A program made the position numbers and the translations under genes. A DNA stretch of 64,000 nucleotides, from contig NZ_JACHHB010000012.1 in assembly GCF_014202575.1 (NCBI RefSeq), positions 30,308 through 94,307 of the forward strand, given 5' to 3'. This document shows positions 1-8,594 of this stretch, piece after piece (positions within the stretch are counted from its first letter, which is position 1; each line of letters starts with the position of its first letter). Origin of the DNA: Texcoconibacillus texcoconensis (lineage in GTDB: Bacteria; Bacillota; Bacilli; Bacillales; Salisediminibacteriaceae). The notes under the pieces are model-generated. The model was not told where the DNA came from. It did no database searches and saw nothing but the letters and a program-made list of their open reading frames with translations.

Positions 1-1118
1 TCTTCTAACGCTTTTCGAAATTGATTTGTTCGTTTTTCAGTGTCATGATATTCATGCTCTAAAACGTCTAATGTTGCGTGCCCAGCTGCTAAAATCATCG
101 GGTGACCATTGTACGTTCCAGAATGAAAGAGAACATCACTTTTGTTCGCTGCTTGTTTAGCTGTTTGCGCATCAAATAAATCTTTTCCTTTATTTGGCGA
201 ACTTTCCATCATGATCTCATCTTTTCCACCTACGACACCAAACGGGAAGCCACCTCCGATGACTTTTCCTAACGCCGTTAAATCAGGTTTGATATTATAG
301 AACCCTTGAGCGCCCTGAAGCCCTGTTCGAAACCCTGTTTTTACTTCATCAAATATAAGAACAATCCCTAATTCTTTCGTCACTTCCCTCAATTGTTTCA
401 TGAAAGAGCGACTCGCTGGAATAAATCCTCCCTGAACAGGTTCGACAATCACAGCGGCTAGTTCATCTTTATAACGTCGTAAAATGTTTTTACAATCTTC
501 AATTTGATTAAATGGTAAAATAACTGTGTCCTCATCTGTTCCCGCTTCAATTTCGGATGATTCTGGTACTGGATGTGGATTTTCTCCAGGACCAGCCTCA
601 CTAATAGTCGGTGTTATACTATATAGAACCTCTTCAAACCCGCCATGGTAATGCCCCTCAAACTTGGCAATCTTCTTTTTGCCTGTATATGCATACGCAA
701 GTCTGACAGCGAGTAATGTCGCCTCGGTTCCTGAATTTGTGTATCGAATTTTCTCTAAAGATGGCATGTGTTCCTGCAAGCGTTTGGCAAACGAAACTTC
801 TTTTTCATGTGGTGTTCCAAAAAGGTGAGTTCCATCGATTTGAAATTGTTCTTCAATCGCTTCTTTTATTTTCTGATGTCCGTGTCCAAGCGCAAGTGCA
901 CCATAACCCATTAATAAATCAATATATCTATTATCATCGACATCGACGATATATGCCCCTTCCCCTCGTTTCATCGTAATTGGATAAGGTGGAAAATGTT
1001 TAATGTTGGCGGTAACCCCTCCTGGTAAAAACTCCTTCGCTTTTTCATAACACCGTTTAGAATTTTCCTTATGCCAAAAGTCAGGTGTTCTCAATAAAGA
1101 GTTTTCTCTCATTGCCAT
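1..1118 (-). CDS. class III PLP aminotransferase, glutamate-1-semialdehyde aminotransferase-like (3' end off window)
   Basis: Fold-type I PLP enzyme of the GSA-aminotransferase subgroup; the gene is cut by the left window edge, leaving about 373 codons from an ATG at 1118. Visible landmarks are TNSGTEAT (about residues 127-134, PLP phosphate contact), GHYHGG (about 155-160), FDEVKTGFR (the Asp that contacts the pyridine nitrogen) and ALGKVIGGGFPFGVVGG, which carries the Schiff-base Lys. The family includes HemL/GsaB but also beta-amino-acid aminotransferases. It diverges from a 2,3-aminomutase gene that starts 245 bp away, which suggests a beta-amino-acid role (inference). A heme role is less likely because no other hem genes are near. 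Substrate not determinable by eye. Confidence 0.85.
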   Translation of the reverse strand, partial: MAMRENSLLRTPDFWHKENSKRCYEKAKEFLPGGVTANIKHFPPYPITMKRGEGAYIVDVDDNRYIDLLMGYGALALGHGHQKIKEAIEEQFQIDGTHLFGTPHEKEVSFAKRLQEHMPSLEKIRYTNSGTEATLLAVRLAYAYTGKKKIAKFEGHYHGGFEEVLYSITPTISEAGPGENPHPVPESSEIEAGTDEDTVILPFNQIEDCKNILRRYKDELAAVIVEPVQGGFIPASRSFMKQLREVTKELGIVLIFDEVKTGFRTGLQGAQGFYNIKPDLTALGKVIGGGFPFGVVGGKDEIMMESSPNKGKDLFDAQTAKQAANKSDVLFHSGTYNGHPMILAAGHATLDVLEHEYHDTEKRTNQFRKALE

Positions 1119-1251
1119 CGTTCACCGTCCGCCTTTCTTCATTTCATATTTTTGAAGGATTTATTTCATAATATGAGTGAAAGGTTGTTTTGATTATGAT
1201 ATGAGACCATTTTTTAAAAGAAATTTAAAAATGTTCGCTAATCCTCAATTT

Positions 1252-1297
1252 TGGAGGAATTCCTTCATTTTATCTATGAAACTAATGATCTCCTCCA
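1252..1297. promoter_or_regulatory. dyad between the divergent aminotransferase and aminomutase genes
   Basis: Inverted repeat TGGAGGA (1252-1258) / TCCTCCA (1291-1297), with an inner TTCAT/ATGAA pair, ending 3 bp before the -35 box of the aminomutase promoter. It could be an operator or a weak hairpin; no known regulator motif was recognised. Confidence 0.35.
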
Positions 1298-1300
1298 TTT

Positions 1301-1329
1301 TTGACCAATTATCTCCCTCTTGTTATAAT
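1301..1329 (+). promoter_or_regulatory. sigma-A promoter of the KamA-family gene
   Basis: TTGACC (1301-1306), a 17-bp spacer and a perfect TATAAT (1324-1329). Transcription would start near 1336, about 28 nt before the ATG at 1364. Confidence 0.8.
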
Positions 1330-1363
1330 CTCCATATCAATCTGGGAAAAGGATGGTGGAAAC

Positions 1364-2512
1364 ATGGCACAACCGAAATACGTGATGAACCTTGACAAGA
1401 TTGAAAACATTCCAGAAGAAGAACGCGAGAAATTGAAACCGATTACTGAGAAGTTTGTCTTTCGTGTAAATGAATACTACTTAAATTTAATTGACTGGAA
1501 TGACCCTGAAGATCCTATTCGCAAGCTCGTTATTCCAAACGAGGGCGAACTTGAAGAATATGGACGTTGGGATGCTTCCGATGAAGATACAAACTACGTC
1601 GTTCCAGGCTGCCAACATAAATATTCGACGACAGCCTTACTCATCGTAAGTGAAGTTTGTGGTGCATATTGCCGCTACTGTTTCCGTAAGCGACTATTTC
1701 GAAATGATATTAAAGAGGCAATGTCAGACGTACAACCAGGCATCGAATACATTAAGCAACACCCTGAAATTAATAACGTATTATTAACCGGTGGAGACTC
1801 TCTTATTCTCGCATCGAAAAAATTACGTAAAATCATTGAACAACTACGAGAAATTGAACATGTGAAAATTATTCGCCTCGGGTCAAAAATGCCAGTATTT
1901 AACCCGATGAGAATTTATGAAGATGAAGAATTGCTCGAACTCATTCGTGAGTATTCTACGCCAGAACAGCGTATTTACGTGATGGCGCATATTAACCATC
2001 CACGTGAAATTACTGAAGAAGCAAAACGCGGATTCCAAGCCCTCCATGATGCAGGCGCGATCGTTGTTAACCAAACGCCAGTCCTACGTGGGATTAATGA
2101 CGACCCTGAAGTACTCGCAGAGCTTTTAGACAAATTATCATGGGCTGGTGTCACGCCATATTACTTCTTTATCAACCGTCCAGTCGCCGGTAACAATGAC
2201 TTTGTATTATCGTTAAAAGAGGCGTATGACGCTGTTGAAGAAGCGAAAGCAAAAACATCAGGTCTTGGAAAGCGCGTTCGTCTATCAATGAGTCATACAT
2301 CTGGAAAGATTGAAATTTTAGCGATTGAAGACGGTAAAGCTTACTTGAAATATCACCAATCGCGTGACGGTAACTATGGAAAATTAATGGTTCTTGACTG
2401 TCCAGATGATGCTTCTTGGTTTGATGATTTACCAGGAAACGAACAGTACTGGAAAGCACCTGAAAAGAAATTAGAAGAATTTGTTGGTGCTAATGATAAA
2501 CTAAACACATAA
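1364..2512 (+). CDS. KamA-family radical SAM/PLP 2,3-aminomutase, glutamate-2,3-aminomutase-like
   Basis: A 382-residue radical SAM enzyme. The [4Fe-4S]/SAM motif CxxxCxxC is C99-C103-C106. K315 in SHTSGKIEIL matches the PLP-binding lysine of lysine 2,3-aminomutase (LAM). Hand alignment places R272 and S308 where clostridial LAM has the two Asp residues (D293, D330) that hold the lysine epsilon-amino group, so lysine is an unlikely substrate. The PYYFFINRPV and SGKIE context resembles glutamate 2,3-aminomutases (family knowledge from memory). ATG 1364 was chosen for AAGGATGGTGG upstream; an in-frame ATG at 1301 lies inside the -35 box and is excluded. Beta-glutamate or another beta-amino acid is the inferred product. 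Confidence 0.8.
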   Translation: MAQPKYVMNLDKIENIPEEEREKLKPITEKFVFRVNEYYLNLIDWNDPEDPIRKLVIPNEGELEEYGRWDASDEDTNYVVPGCQHKYSTTALLIVSEVCGAYCRYCFRKRLFRNDIKEAMSDVQPGIEYIKQHPEINNVLLTGGDSLILASKKLRKIIEQLREIEHVKIIRLGSKMPVFNPMRIYEDEELLELIREYSTPEQRIYVMAHINHPREITEEAKRGFQALHDAGAIVVNQTPVLRGINDDPEVLAELLDKLSWAGVTPYYFFINRPVAGNNDFVLSLKEAYDAVEEAKAKTSGLGKRVRLSMSHTSGKIEILAIEDGKAYLKYHQSRDGNYGKLMVLDCPDDASWFDDLPGNEQYWKAPEKKLEEFVGANDKLNT

Positions 2513-2525
2513 TACCTTCGAAAAT

Positions 2526-2574
2526 AAAACGAGGCAGAACTTTTCAAGAAAAATTGTTCTGCCTCGTTTTTTCT
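2526..2574 (+). terminator. Rho-independent terminator after the aminomutase gene
   Basis: Perfect 15-bp stem AAAACGAGGCAGAAC (2526-2540) / GTTCTGCCTCGTTTT (2556-2570), followed by T residues. Confidence 0.9.
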
Positions 2575-2621
2575 ATTATCATAACAATAAAGGTGCCATT
2601 TTGATAAAGGAGTTATAGACC

Positions 2622-4412
2622 ATGAAAACCATTCTTACTACACTAAACGCAAAATATATTCACACAGCACTGTCCCTTCGTCTTCTCAAAGCTTACAATG
2701 AATCAGACTATGATATTGAGATGAAAGAATTTACGATTAAAGATCCCGATATTCAAGTCGTCAGCGACATTTACCAATTGGAACCAGACATCATTGGTTT
2801 CAGTTGCTACATATGGAATATTGAACCAACCTTGCGTATTGTTAAAATGTTAAAACAAGTTGCACCAAACGTAACGATCGTTCTTGGTGGGCCTGAAGTT
2901 TCCTATGATGTGCAAGAATGGATGGAACAACATGAAGAGATCGATTTTATCATTTCTGGTGAAGGTGAAGTCGCATTCAAACAACTTTTAGATGAACTAA
3001 GCGGTCAAAAACGATACGAAAAAGTTTCAGGATTAACTTATCGGCAAGGAAAAGAAGTGATGATCAACGATAATCGTGAGAATATCGACGTCAATCAAAT
3101 CCCAACACCATATCGCTATCCTGAAGACGTACAAGACTTAGGAAAACGAATTGTTTACTTTGAAACAAGCCGGGGGTGTCCTTTCCAATGTCAATTTTGC
3201 CTTTCGTCTCTTGAACAAGGGGTTCGTTATTTTGACATTGAACGAACGAAGGAAGATTTATTGTACTTAATAAAAAATGGTGCGAAAATGATTAAATTTA
3301 TTGACCGCACTTTCAACCTCCACCGTTCATACGCCCTAGAGGTTTTTCAATTTCTAATTGACAACCATCAAGGCTGCCAATTTCAATTCGAGATTACAGC
3401 AGATATCATGCGCCCTGAGGTCATTGAATTTCTAAATGAACATGCACCACCTGGCATTTTCCGATTTGAGATCGGGGTTCAATCAACAAACGATATGACA
3501 AACGAACTCGTTAAACGTAAGCAAAACTTTAAAAAACTAGCACGTACAGTCTCACTTATTAAAAACGGCGGCAAAATTGACCAACACCTTGATTTAATTG
3601 CTGGTTTACCAGAAGAAAATTATGATTCTTTCAGGAAGACATTTAATGATGTTTTTGAACTTCGCCCTGAAGAGCTTCAACTCGGTTTTTTAAAGATGCT
3701 CCGTGGAACAGGTATGCGAAAAATGGCTCAGGAATATGATTACAAATACACAAGCCATTCACCTTATGAGATTCTTAGTCACAAGACACTGCCCTTTGAT
3801 GATGTGATTGCGATCAAACAAGTCGAAGATATTCTCGAGAAATATTGGAATGACCACCGGATGGATCGAACATTGGAATATTTATTCCAACATGTTTACG
3901 CTTCTCCCTTCGACTTCTTCCAACAGTTTGGTACTTATTGGGAACAACAAAATTGGCAGCGCATTGGCCATCAACTAGAAGATTTATTTTTACGAATCTG
4001 GCAATTCCTTTCTTACAAAAACATCGATGATTTAGACGTTGCTTTCTCATTTTTAACAGCCGACTACCTTCTCCAACAAAAACAGAAACCTAGAAAACGT
4101 TGGTGGTCTTCACTTTCAATTGAACCAAACCGTTTCCATCTTGATGATGCAAATAAGGAACTTTTACAACAAATCCCTGCTTCATTTTTAAAACAAACAA
4201 ATGGACATATCGATAAAAAGTGGATGAAAAAACATATCATCATCGAGAAAATTTCAATTGATATCGATGAATTCCTTCAATCCGGTGATATTCACAAAGG
4301 AGATTTTTTACTGTTGGTCGCCTATGATCCGAAAACAGGCTCTAATCAGCATATCATTTTGAATAACCAAGAAAGCAGTTTTGAAGTTGATACAATGCGG
4401 GAAAAGACATGA
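2622..4412 (+). CDS. B12-binding domain radical SAM protein (DUF4080-type)
   Basis: A 596-residue protein with an N-terminal cobalamin-binding-type Rossmann domain (about 1-135; PDIIGFSCYIWN and VLGGPEVSYD stretches). A radical SAM core follows, with GCPFQCQFC (CxxxCxxC) near residue 190, then a C-terminal region of about 200 residues typical of DUF4080 proteins. This architecture is found in radical SAM methyltransferases and B12-dependent rearrangement enzymes; the substrate of this subgroup is not established. The start is supported by AAAGGAG 12 nt upstream. It is followed within 40 bp by the pterin dehydratase-like gene on the same strand with no terminator between, so they are probably co-transcribed. 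Confidence 0.8.
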   Translation: MKTILTTLNAKYIHTALSLRLLKAYNESDYDIEMKEFTIKDPDIQVVSDIYQLEPDIIGFSCYIWNIEPTLRIVKMLKQVAPNVTIVLGGPEVSYDVQEWMEQHEEIDFIISGEGEVAFKQLLDELSGQKRYEKVSGLTYRQGKEVMINDNRENIDVNQIPTPYRYPEDVQDLGKRIVYFETSRGCPFQCQFCLSSLEQGVRYFDIERTKEDLLYLIKNGAKMIKFIDRTFNLHRSYALEVFQFLIDNHQGCQFQFEITADIMRPEVIEFLNEHAPPGIFRFEIGVQSTNDMTNELVKRKQNFKKLARTVSLIKNGGKIDQHLDLIAGLPEENYDSFRKTFNDVFELRPEELQLGFLKMLRGTGMRKMAQEYDYKYTSHSPYEILSHKTLPFDDVIAIKQVEDILEKYWNDHRMDRTLEYLFQHVYASPFDFFQQFGTYWEQQNWQRIGHQLEDLFLRIWQFLSYKNIDDLDVAFSFLTADYLLQQKQKPRKRWWSSLSIEPNRFHLDDANKELLQQIPASFLKQTNGHIDKKWMKKHIIIEKISIDIDEFLQSGDIHKGDFLLLVAYDPKTGSNQHIILNNQESSFEVDTMREKT

Positions 4413-4450
4413 CATATGAATAAACTTTATTGAGGGAGGAGAAGAAATAC

Positions 4451-4744
4451 ATGAAGCTGACAGATGAACAAATTGAAGCAAATTTGCAGGATTCAAATGG
4501 TTGGGAGCTAACGTCTGAAACTTGGATTAAAAAAGCATACACATTTCCGTCATTCACAAAAACGATGCAATTTATTAATGAGCTCGCGGATATCGCTGAA
4601 AAAAGGCAACACCATCCACATATGACCATCGATCATTCAAATGTAACCATTCAGTTATCAACACTTGACCAAGGTGGTCTTACACAATTAGATTTTGAGT
4701 CTGCTCACGCATACGATCTCACTTACGAAAAATACCATCGTTAA
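4451..4744 (+). CDS. pterin-4a-carbinolamine dehydratase-like protein (PCD/DCoH family)
   Basis: A 97-residue small PCD-family protein, the usual family length. It has the paired histidines of the active site (QHHPH, residues about 52-56), the GGLT..DF..A tail and the helix-strand pattern of PCD/DCoH. Counting from HHP, the third catalytic histidine (H79 of rat PCD, in an STHE context) is Leu here (STLDQGGLT). Reduced or altered activity is therefore possible. ATG 4451 was chosen because GGGAGGAG precedes it; an upstream in-frame TTG at 4430 overlaps that site. No aromatic amino acid hydroxylase gene is visible nearby, so the physiological partner is unknown. Confidence 0.8.
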   Translation: MKLTDEQIEANLQDSNGWELTSETWIKKAYTFPSFTKTMQFINELADIAEKRQHHPHMTIDHSNVTIQLSTLDQGGLTQLDFESAHAYDLTYEKYHR

Positions 4745-4763
4745 CCCCCCTCAAAAAAAGCAA

Positions 4764-4810
4764 TGGCTGTGCAAATAAGGACAAACTTATTTGGCACAGC
4801 CTCGTTTAGT
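4764..4810 (+). terminator. terminator-like hairpin after the PCD gene
   Basis: GGCTGTGC ... GCACAGCC stem (4764-4771 / 4794-4801) extended by AAATAAG/CTTATTT pairing, followed by the moderately T-rich tail TCGTTTAGTTT. Confidence 0.6.
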
Positions 4811-4874
4811 TTAACTGTCATCTCATTTTTCGATATGGTACAATGGCGTCATATTAACTTCGGAGGAATTAAAC

Positions 4875-5411
4875 ATGTTAGCTTGGTTTTATTTATTTTA
4901 CATCGCAATTATGGGGAGCTTGGCCCTTTATCACTTGAGCACCCATAAGCAAAGAAACAACTCAGAAAGTGATGTCATTTACCTTCTTAAAGATACAAAG
5001 AAGATTCATACGGAATCAAAGATGTATAGAACGTCCATCATTTCCGCATACGTCGTATTAGGTTTATCACTCGTCATATTGTTTGAAATGTTTCGAAATA
5101 CTGATACAACAGCTTTGTTATTTCTCTTACTTATCCCTGTATCATTTCATGTATTATTTACTTTAGATAAACTTTTTGAAGTCCGATCAGATAGAGTCAT
5201 TTTTAGTGGCTATCAAGCTCACTGGCATAAAATCCGTCAGATTGGCTGGTTAAAAAAACAAGACAAATTCTCAACACTAATGATGGAATTAAACAAAGGA
5301 ACAAAAATTCGAATTAAAATTCCTAAAAGTGAAACGAAAGAACTCGAAAAAGTACTTAAACAATATGTTCAATTTGAAGATGACTTGTCTAAGAAAACTT
5401 CAACTAAGTAA
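4875..5411 (+). CDS. membrane protein with C-terminal soluble domain, unknown function
   Basis: A 178-residue protein. A hydrophobic helix at about 2-20 is followed by a basic/polar stretch, then two helices at about 55-72 and 78-98. The last 75 residues are soluble, with alternating strands (VRSDRVIFSGYQAHWHKI ... IRIKIPKSE) like the small PH-like domains attached to membrane anchors in Bacillus proteins (fold guess only). GGAGGAATTAAAC gives a strong start. Flanked by terminators, it looks monocistronic. I do not recognise an orthologue. Confidence 0.6.
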   Translation: MLAWFYLFYIAIMGSLALYHLSTHKQRNNSESDVIYLLKDTKKIHTESKMYRTSIISAYVVLGLSLVILFEMFRNTDTTALLFLLLIPVSFHVLFTLDKLFEVRSDRVIFSGYQAHWHKIRQIGWLKKQDKFSTLMMELNKGTKIRIKIPKSETKELEKVLKQYVQFEDDLSKKTSTK

Positions 5412-5465
5412 AAAAACGAGGCTAAACGATAAAGGGAGTTTCTTTATCACAGCCTCGTTTTTTAT
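5412..5465. terminator. terminator between convergent membrane-protein and arsR genes
   Basis: AACGAGGCT (about 5415-5423) pairs with AGCCTCGTT (5451-5459), followed by TTTTTT on the plus strand; the complementary A-run on the left makes it usable in both directions. Confidence 0.85.
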
Positions 5466-5497
5466 ACTTTTCTTTCAATCGCTAAACCCATTGACGA

Positions 5498-5869
5498 CTA
5501 TTTCTCCTTCGAACCTGCGAGGATATTTGTTGCACATTTGACGCGATTTCCTGATGCATTCCATGTTTCAATCGCGGCTATTTGACTTGGACATTGATTA
5601 AGAATATTATTAATTAATTCAACTTGTGGATGAGAAAGGTTCAAAGAATAATAAACCCATTGCCCCCTCCGTTCTTCATGAACAACACGAGCATCACGAA
5701 GTTTTCGCAAATGTTGACTAATCGAAGGTTGACTCATTTGAAAAAATTCAACGAACTCACAGACACAACACTCATCGATCTGAAGAAGGGCGAGCATTTG
5801 TAAGCGTGTTTTATCACTTAACAACTTAAGCACTGAAGCTACATCTATAAATGTTGTTTGATTGGTCAT
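5498..5869 (-). CDS. ArsR/SmtB-family metal(loid)-responsive repressor
   Basis: A 123-residue winged-helix repressor. The alpha-3 region reads ECCVCEFVE, matching the ELCVCDL As(III)/Sb(III)-binding motif of ArsR with an additional Cys. The recognition helix is MSQPSISQHLRKLRDA and the wing is RRGQWVYYSL. Family members dissociate from their operator on metalloid binding and normally repress an ars efflux/reductase operon. Here no arsB, acr3 or arsC lies nearby: the gene is monocistronic between a convergent membrane-protein gene and a same-strand GIY-YIG gene. A TATAAT-like -10 (minus strand, about 5926-5931) and two ATAAGTA copies 13 bp apart (5917, 5930) lie just upstream. Confidence 0.85.
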   Translation of the reverse strand: MTNQTTFIDVASVLKLLSDKTRLQMLALLQIDECCVCEFVEFFQMSQPSISQHLRKLRDARVVHEERRGQWVYYSLNLSHPQVELINNILNQCPSQIAAIETWNASGNRVKCATNILAGSKEK

Positions 5870-5982
5870 AACTTTCTCCTTTCGTCACCCATTGTAAATC
5901 AACACTGGCCAGATAAATAAGTAGATTATATAAGTACATACTAATATCATTTTAAATAAATGATGCCAAGCCTGTCAACAAG

Positions 5983-6453
5983 TTACATCCTTTTCCATTT
6001 TTCTCGCGGGAGTAACCATCCCTCACCGGTCGAAAAATAAGGTACAAATAGTAAATGACCTTTACATTTACAATCAGACGCTCCGAATTGCGAAATCGGC
6101 CTAGTCGCCTGAACATACGTCGCAGTAGCCTCAACGAGTTGACATTCTCCTCTTCTTTCTAAGTACGTCTGTCCCTCAATAAAGTGCATCTTTTCGCGAA
6201 TGTAATCGATGTGCCAACGTAACTTTTTATCTACTGATAAATGACGGTTTAACCTTGCCTCCATGTTCTTCTTGGCACTTCCAATATAAATATACGTCCC
6301 TCTTTCAAATGAAAATGTCCCTTTCTTCCCCACTTGGATTGTTTCATCATATAAGAGATGAAAAGCCAATGCATAGAGCGTATCCCCAGGAGATGTCAAC
6401 AGCTTTTCAGTTTGAATTTTTCCATCGCTTATATATTTACCGGTTGGATACAA
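5983..6453 (-). CDS. GIY-YIG nuclease family protein (DUF123-like)
   Basis: About 157 residues. [31 protein letters not shown] (the GIY-YIG-like strand pair), RLNRHL and WHIDYI are diagnostic of DUF123, a GIY-YIG-fold family sometimes fused to endonuclease III; biochemical function is uncertain. The TTG at 6453 is preferred because GGAGGGGG lies 4 nt upstream with ideal spacing. The longer frame from ATG 6498 has no recognisable ribosome-binding site and adds 15 low-complexity residues. The C-terminus keeps a CKCKGHLLF stretch with two Cys. It is divergent from the chemoreceptor gene. Confidence 0.75.
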   Translation of the reverse strand: MYPTGKYISDGKIQTEKLLTSPGDTLYALAFHLLYDETIQVGKKGTFSFERGTYIYIGSAKKNMEARLNRHLSVDKKLRWHIDYIREKMHFIEGQTYLERRGECQLVEATATYVQATRPISQFGASDCKCKGHLLFVPYFSTGEGWLLPREKWKRM

Positions 6454-6643
6454 GGTTCCCCCTCCGTATTGTTTAAATTTTTTCATATTATTACGCATAA
6501 GTATCTCGACTTTTCTCGATCTTCTTTGTTATGATATTAAAGAAAATCTCGACATATTTAAACACGTTTTAATTCTGGGGAAAAAGGGGAACTACGTATT
6601 ATGTCGAATGTATCACATAAAGAACAAAAAGGGGAGATTGATA

Positions 6644-7930
6644 ATGAACCTACCTTCTTTTATAAGGAGTATTAAATTTCGGTTTATTGTATCAATTATT
6701 ATTGTTTTACTGCTAAATACTTCAATTACTAACGGGATTCTCGTTGGTATTGAAACGTTGGGGATTTCCTTCAATGAAACAGTTGGTTTATGGGTAAACA
6801 ACATGACGAATGTTCTTTTAACAACTGCTATCGTTTACTTCTTATTAGAATATTTTATTTTACGGCCAATTCGTAAAATCCAAAAAAAGATTCAACAATT
6901 TGAGGATGGCGACACAACCGTAAGAATTACGATGGATAAAAACGATGAAATCTCTTCACTTGGACGTCAAGTGAATCACTTCTTTGAAAATATCGATCGA
7001 TTAGAAACATCCCGCGAGCACCAACTTGAAGTCATGGAAAGAGAAGCAAAATCCATCAATGAACGGATTGATCAATTAACAAGTGGCATTGACCAAACTG
7101 AAGAAATGTCTAATGCGATTTCTTCCCATTCACAAAACGCATTAGCAACATTCGAGGAAACAACTAGTGTCTCAGACTCACTAAACGATGGAATGGAATA
7201 TATCTCTTCTACTTTAAGTCATCTCAATCAATCTTTGCAAACAATGACAGAAAATGCAAACATCGGTAAAGAACATATTACAGATGTGACTTCTTCGATT
7301 CAAACAGTTTCCAGTAGATCGAACGATATGAGTGAATCCTTACATAAATTATCAAAGGACATGAATAGTATTAATGATATTGTCGCACTTATCAATGATA
7401 TTTCAGAGCAAACAAATTTATTGGCACTTAACGCTTCCATTGAAGCGGCTCGAGCTGGTGAACATGGTAAAGGGTTTGAAGTCGTTGCAAATGAAGTCCG
7501 TAAGTTAGCAGAACGATCCGTGGAAGCAACACAACAAATATCAACGACCGTATCATCGATCTTAAACGACGTCGAATTAAATGTGTCGAAAGCAAAAGAT
7601 GGTGCTGAAACGATAGATTCAAGTATTGAGAAAATTGAAGATATGAGCGAACAATTCGAAAACATTATCCAAAATGTCTTTACTAACACACAAGCTATAG
7701 AAGATATCTCTAGTAATATACATAGTATGACCGATTCGAGTAAAGAAATCGCTTCAGCCATGCAAACAGAGACGGCTTCAACAGAAAAAATGGTGGATCA
7801 ATTAGTAGAAATGAATCGTTGGATCGAAAACCAGTCCTCAGAATTAGATAACATTCGCGATTCTGTTAGCCAATTGCATGATTCCTTCCATTCATTAGAT
7901 GATGAAAACATAAAAAGCGAGACTCATTAA
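6644..7930 (+). CDS. methyl-accepting chemotaxis protein lacking an extracellular sensor domain
   Basis: A 428-residue receptor. TM1 is about 12-32 and TM2 about 56-76, with only some 23 residues between, so there is no extracytoplasmic ligand domain. HAMP follows (about 77-130; [17 protein letters not shown]), then a coiled-coil signalling domain whose hairpin tip contains [20 protein letters not shown], the canonical CheA/CheW contact site. Input may therefore be membrane state, redox or a partner protein (inference). ATG 6644 is preferred over 6608 because GGGGAG lies 8 nt upstream. No che genes are adjacent. A terminator follows. Confidence 0.9.
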   Translation: MNLPSFIRSIKFRFIVSIIIVLLLNTSITNGILVGIETLGISFNETVGLWVNNMTNVLLTTAIVYFLLEYFILRPIRKIQKKIQQFEDGDTTVRITMDKNDEISSLGRQVNHFFENIDRLETSREHQLEVMEREAKSINERIDQLTSGIDQTEEMSNAISSHSQNALATFEETTSVSDSLNDGMEYISSTLSHLNQSLQTMTENANIGKEHITDVTSSIQTVSSRSNDMSESLHKLSKDMNSINDIVALINDISEQTNLLALNASIEAARAGEHGKGFEVVANEVRKLAERSVEATQQISTTVSSILNDVELNVSKAKDGAETIDSSIEKIEDMSEQFENIIQNVFTNTQAIEDISSNIHSMTDSSKEIASAMQTETASTEKMVDQLVEMNRWIENQSSELDNIRDSVSQLHDSFHSLDDENIKSETH

Positions 7931-7944
7931 TTTCGCTTTCATCC

Positions 7945-7979
7945 CCCCCTTCAACGATGTTGGAGGGGGTTATTATTTC
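7945..7979 (+). terminator. terminator after the chemoreceptor gene
   Basis: CCCCCTTCAAC / GTTGGAGGGGG stem (one G-T pair) with loop GATG, followed by TTATTATTT. Confidence 0.85.
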
Positions 7980-8050
7980 TCCTCTCCACAAAATCGTGTC
8001 TCCCTTTTTCATCATTCAATGGTATTTATAAGGTGAAAGGGGGTGAGACA

Positions 8051-8272
8051 ATGGAACAAGTTAATGATTCGAGACTCATCTTAACACTCGTTACGGGCAT
8101 GGATGAATACGGTGAAGACATTGAGCAACGCAGAACATTTCAAAATATTAACACAAATTCGAGTAATGAAGATGTGCAAGCTGCTGCCAATGCATTATTG
8201 TCATTGCAAGAACACCCGGTTCTTTACATCCAACGATCTAACACGTATGACTTAGAAGAGGAAGGTGAGTAA
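8051..8272 (+). CDS. DUF1659 family small protein
   Basis: A 73-residue soluble protein (EQVNDSRLILTLVTGMDEYG ... RRTFQNINTNSSNEDVQAAANALLSLQ) with the DUF1659 pattern: an N-terminal strand pair, a threonine/asparagine centre and a helix ending before a short strand. Function unknown. AGGGGGTGA upstream fixes ATG 8051 rather than the ATG at 8033. First of a three-gene run with DUF2922 and YvrJ, an association recurrent in Bacillaceae (family knowledge), with tight spacing indicating one transcript. Confidence 0.8.
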   Translation: MEQVNDSRLILTLVTGMDEYGEDIEQRRTFQNINTNSSNEDVQAAANALLSLQEHPVLYIQRSNTYDLEEEGE

Positions 8273-8306
8273 TTACGAATAGACTATAGGAAAGGAGGAA
8301 TTGTTA

Positions 8307-8525
8307 ATGAGTAAGCGAATCCGATTACAATTTAAAAATGAAGAGGATCGTACTGTGAGTTTATCCATCCATGATCCACGTCAAGATCTTGAAGCCGAAG
8401 AAGTCAGTGAAGTAATGGATGACTTGATAAACCTCGATGTTTTTTACTCTACAGGAGGTAAGCTCGTTAAAAAACACAACGCCAGTATTATCGAGCGTCA
8501 AGTAGATACAATTGATATTGATTAA
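8307..8525 (+). CDS. DUF2922 family small protein
   Basis: A 72-residue protein (SKRIRLQFKNEEDRTVSLSI ... PRQDLEAEEVSEVMDDLI). DUF2922 proteins share this beta-strand-rich start, a D-P turn and a helix beginning LxxEEV. Function unknown. AAAGGAGGAATTGTTA precedes ATG 8307, which beats the TTG at 8301. It lies 34 bp after the DUF1659 gene. Confidence 0.8.
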   Translation: MSKRIRLQFKNEEDRTVSLSIHDPRQDLEAEEVSEVMDDLINLDVFYSTGGKLVKKHNASIIERQVDTIDID

Positions 8526-8594
8526 TCTATGGTATTTGACCTTGCACGGATACCGTTAGCACTTCTACCACAAGTATGAAAAGGAGTGAAAAAT

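Noticed and set aside
1..1118. Calling the aminotransferase hemL
   Set aside because: Subgroup motifs fit several GSAM-like enzymes; the partner is a 2,3-aminomutase and no heme genes are adjacent.
1364..2512. Calling the radical SAM enzyme lysine 2,3-aminomutase (kamA/ablA)
   Set aside because: The lysine-binding aspartates appear to be absent and no ablB acetyltransferase gene follows.
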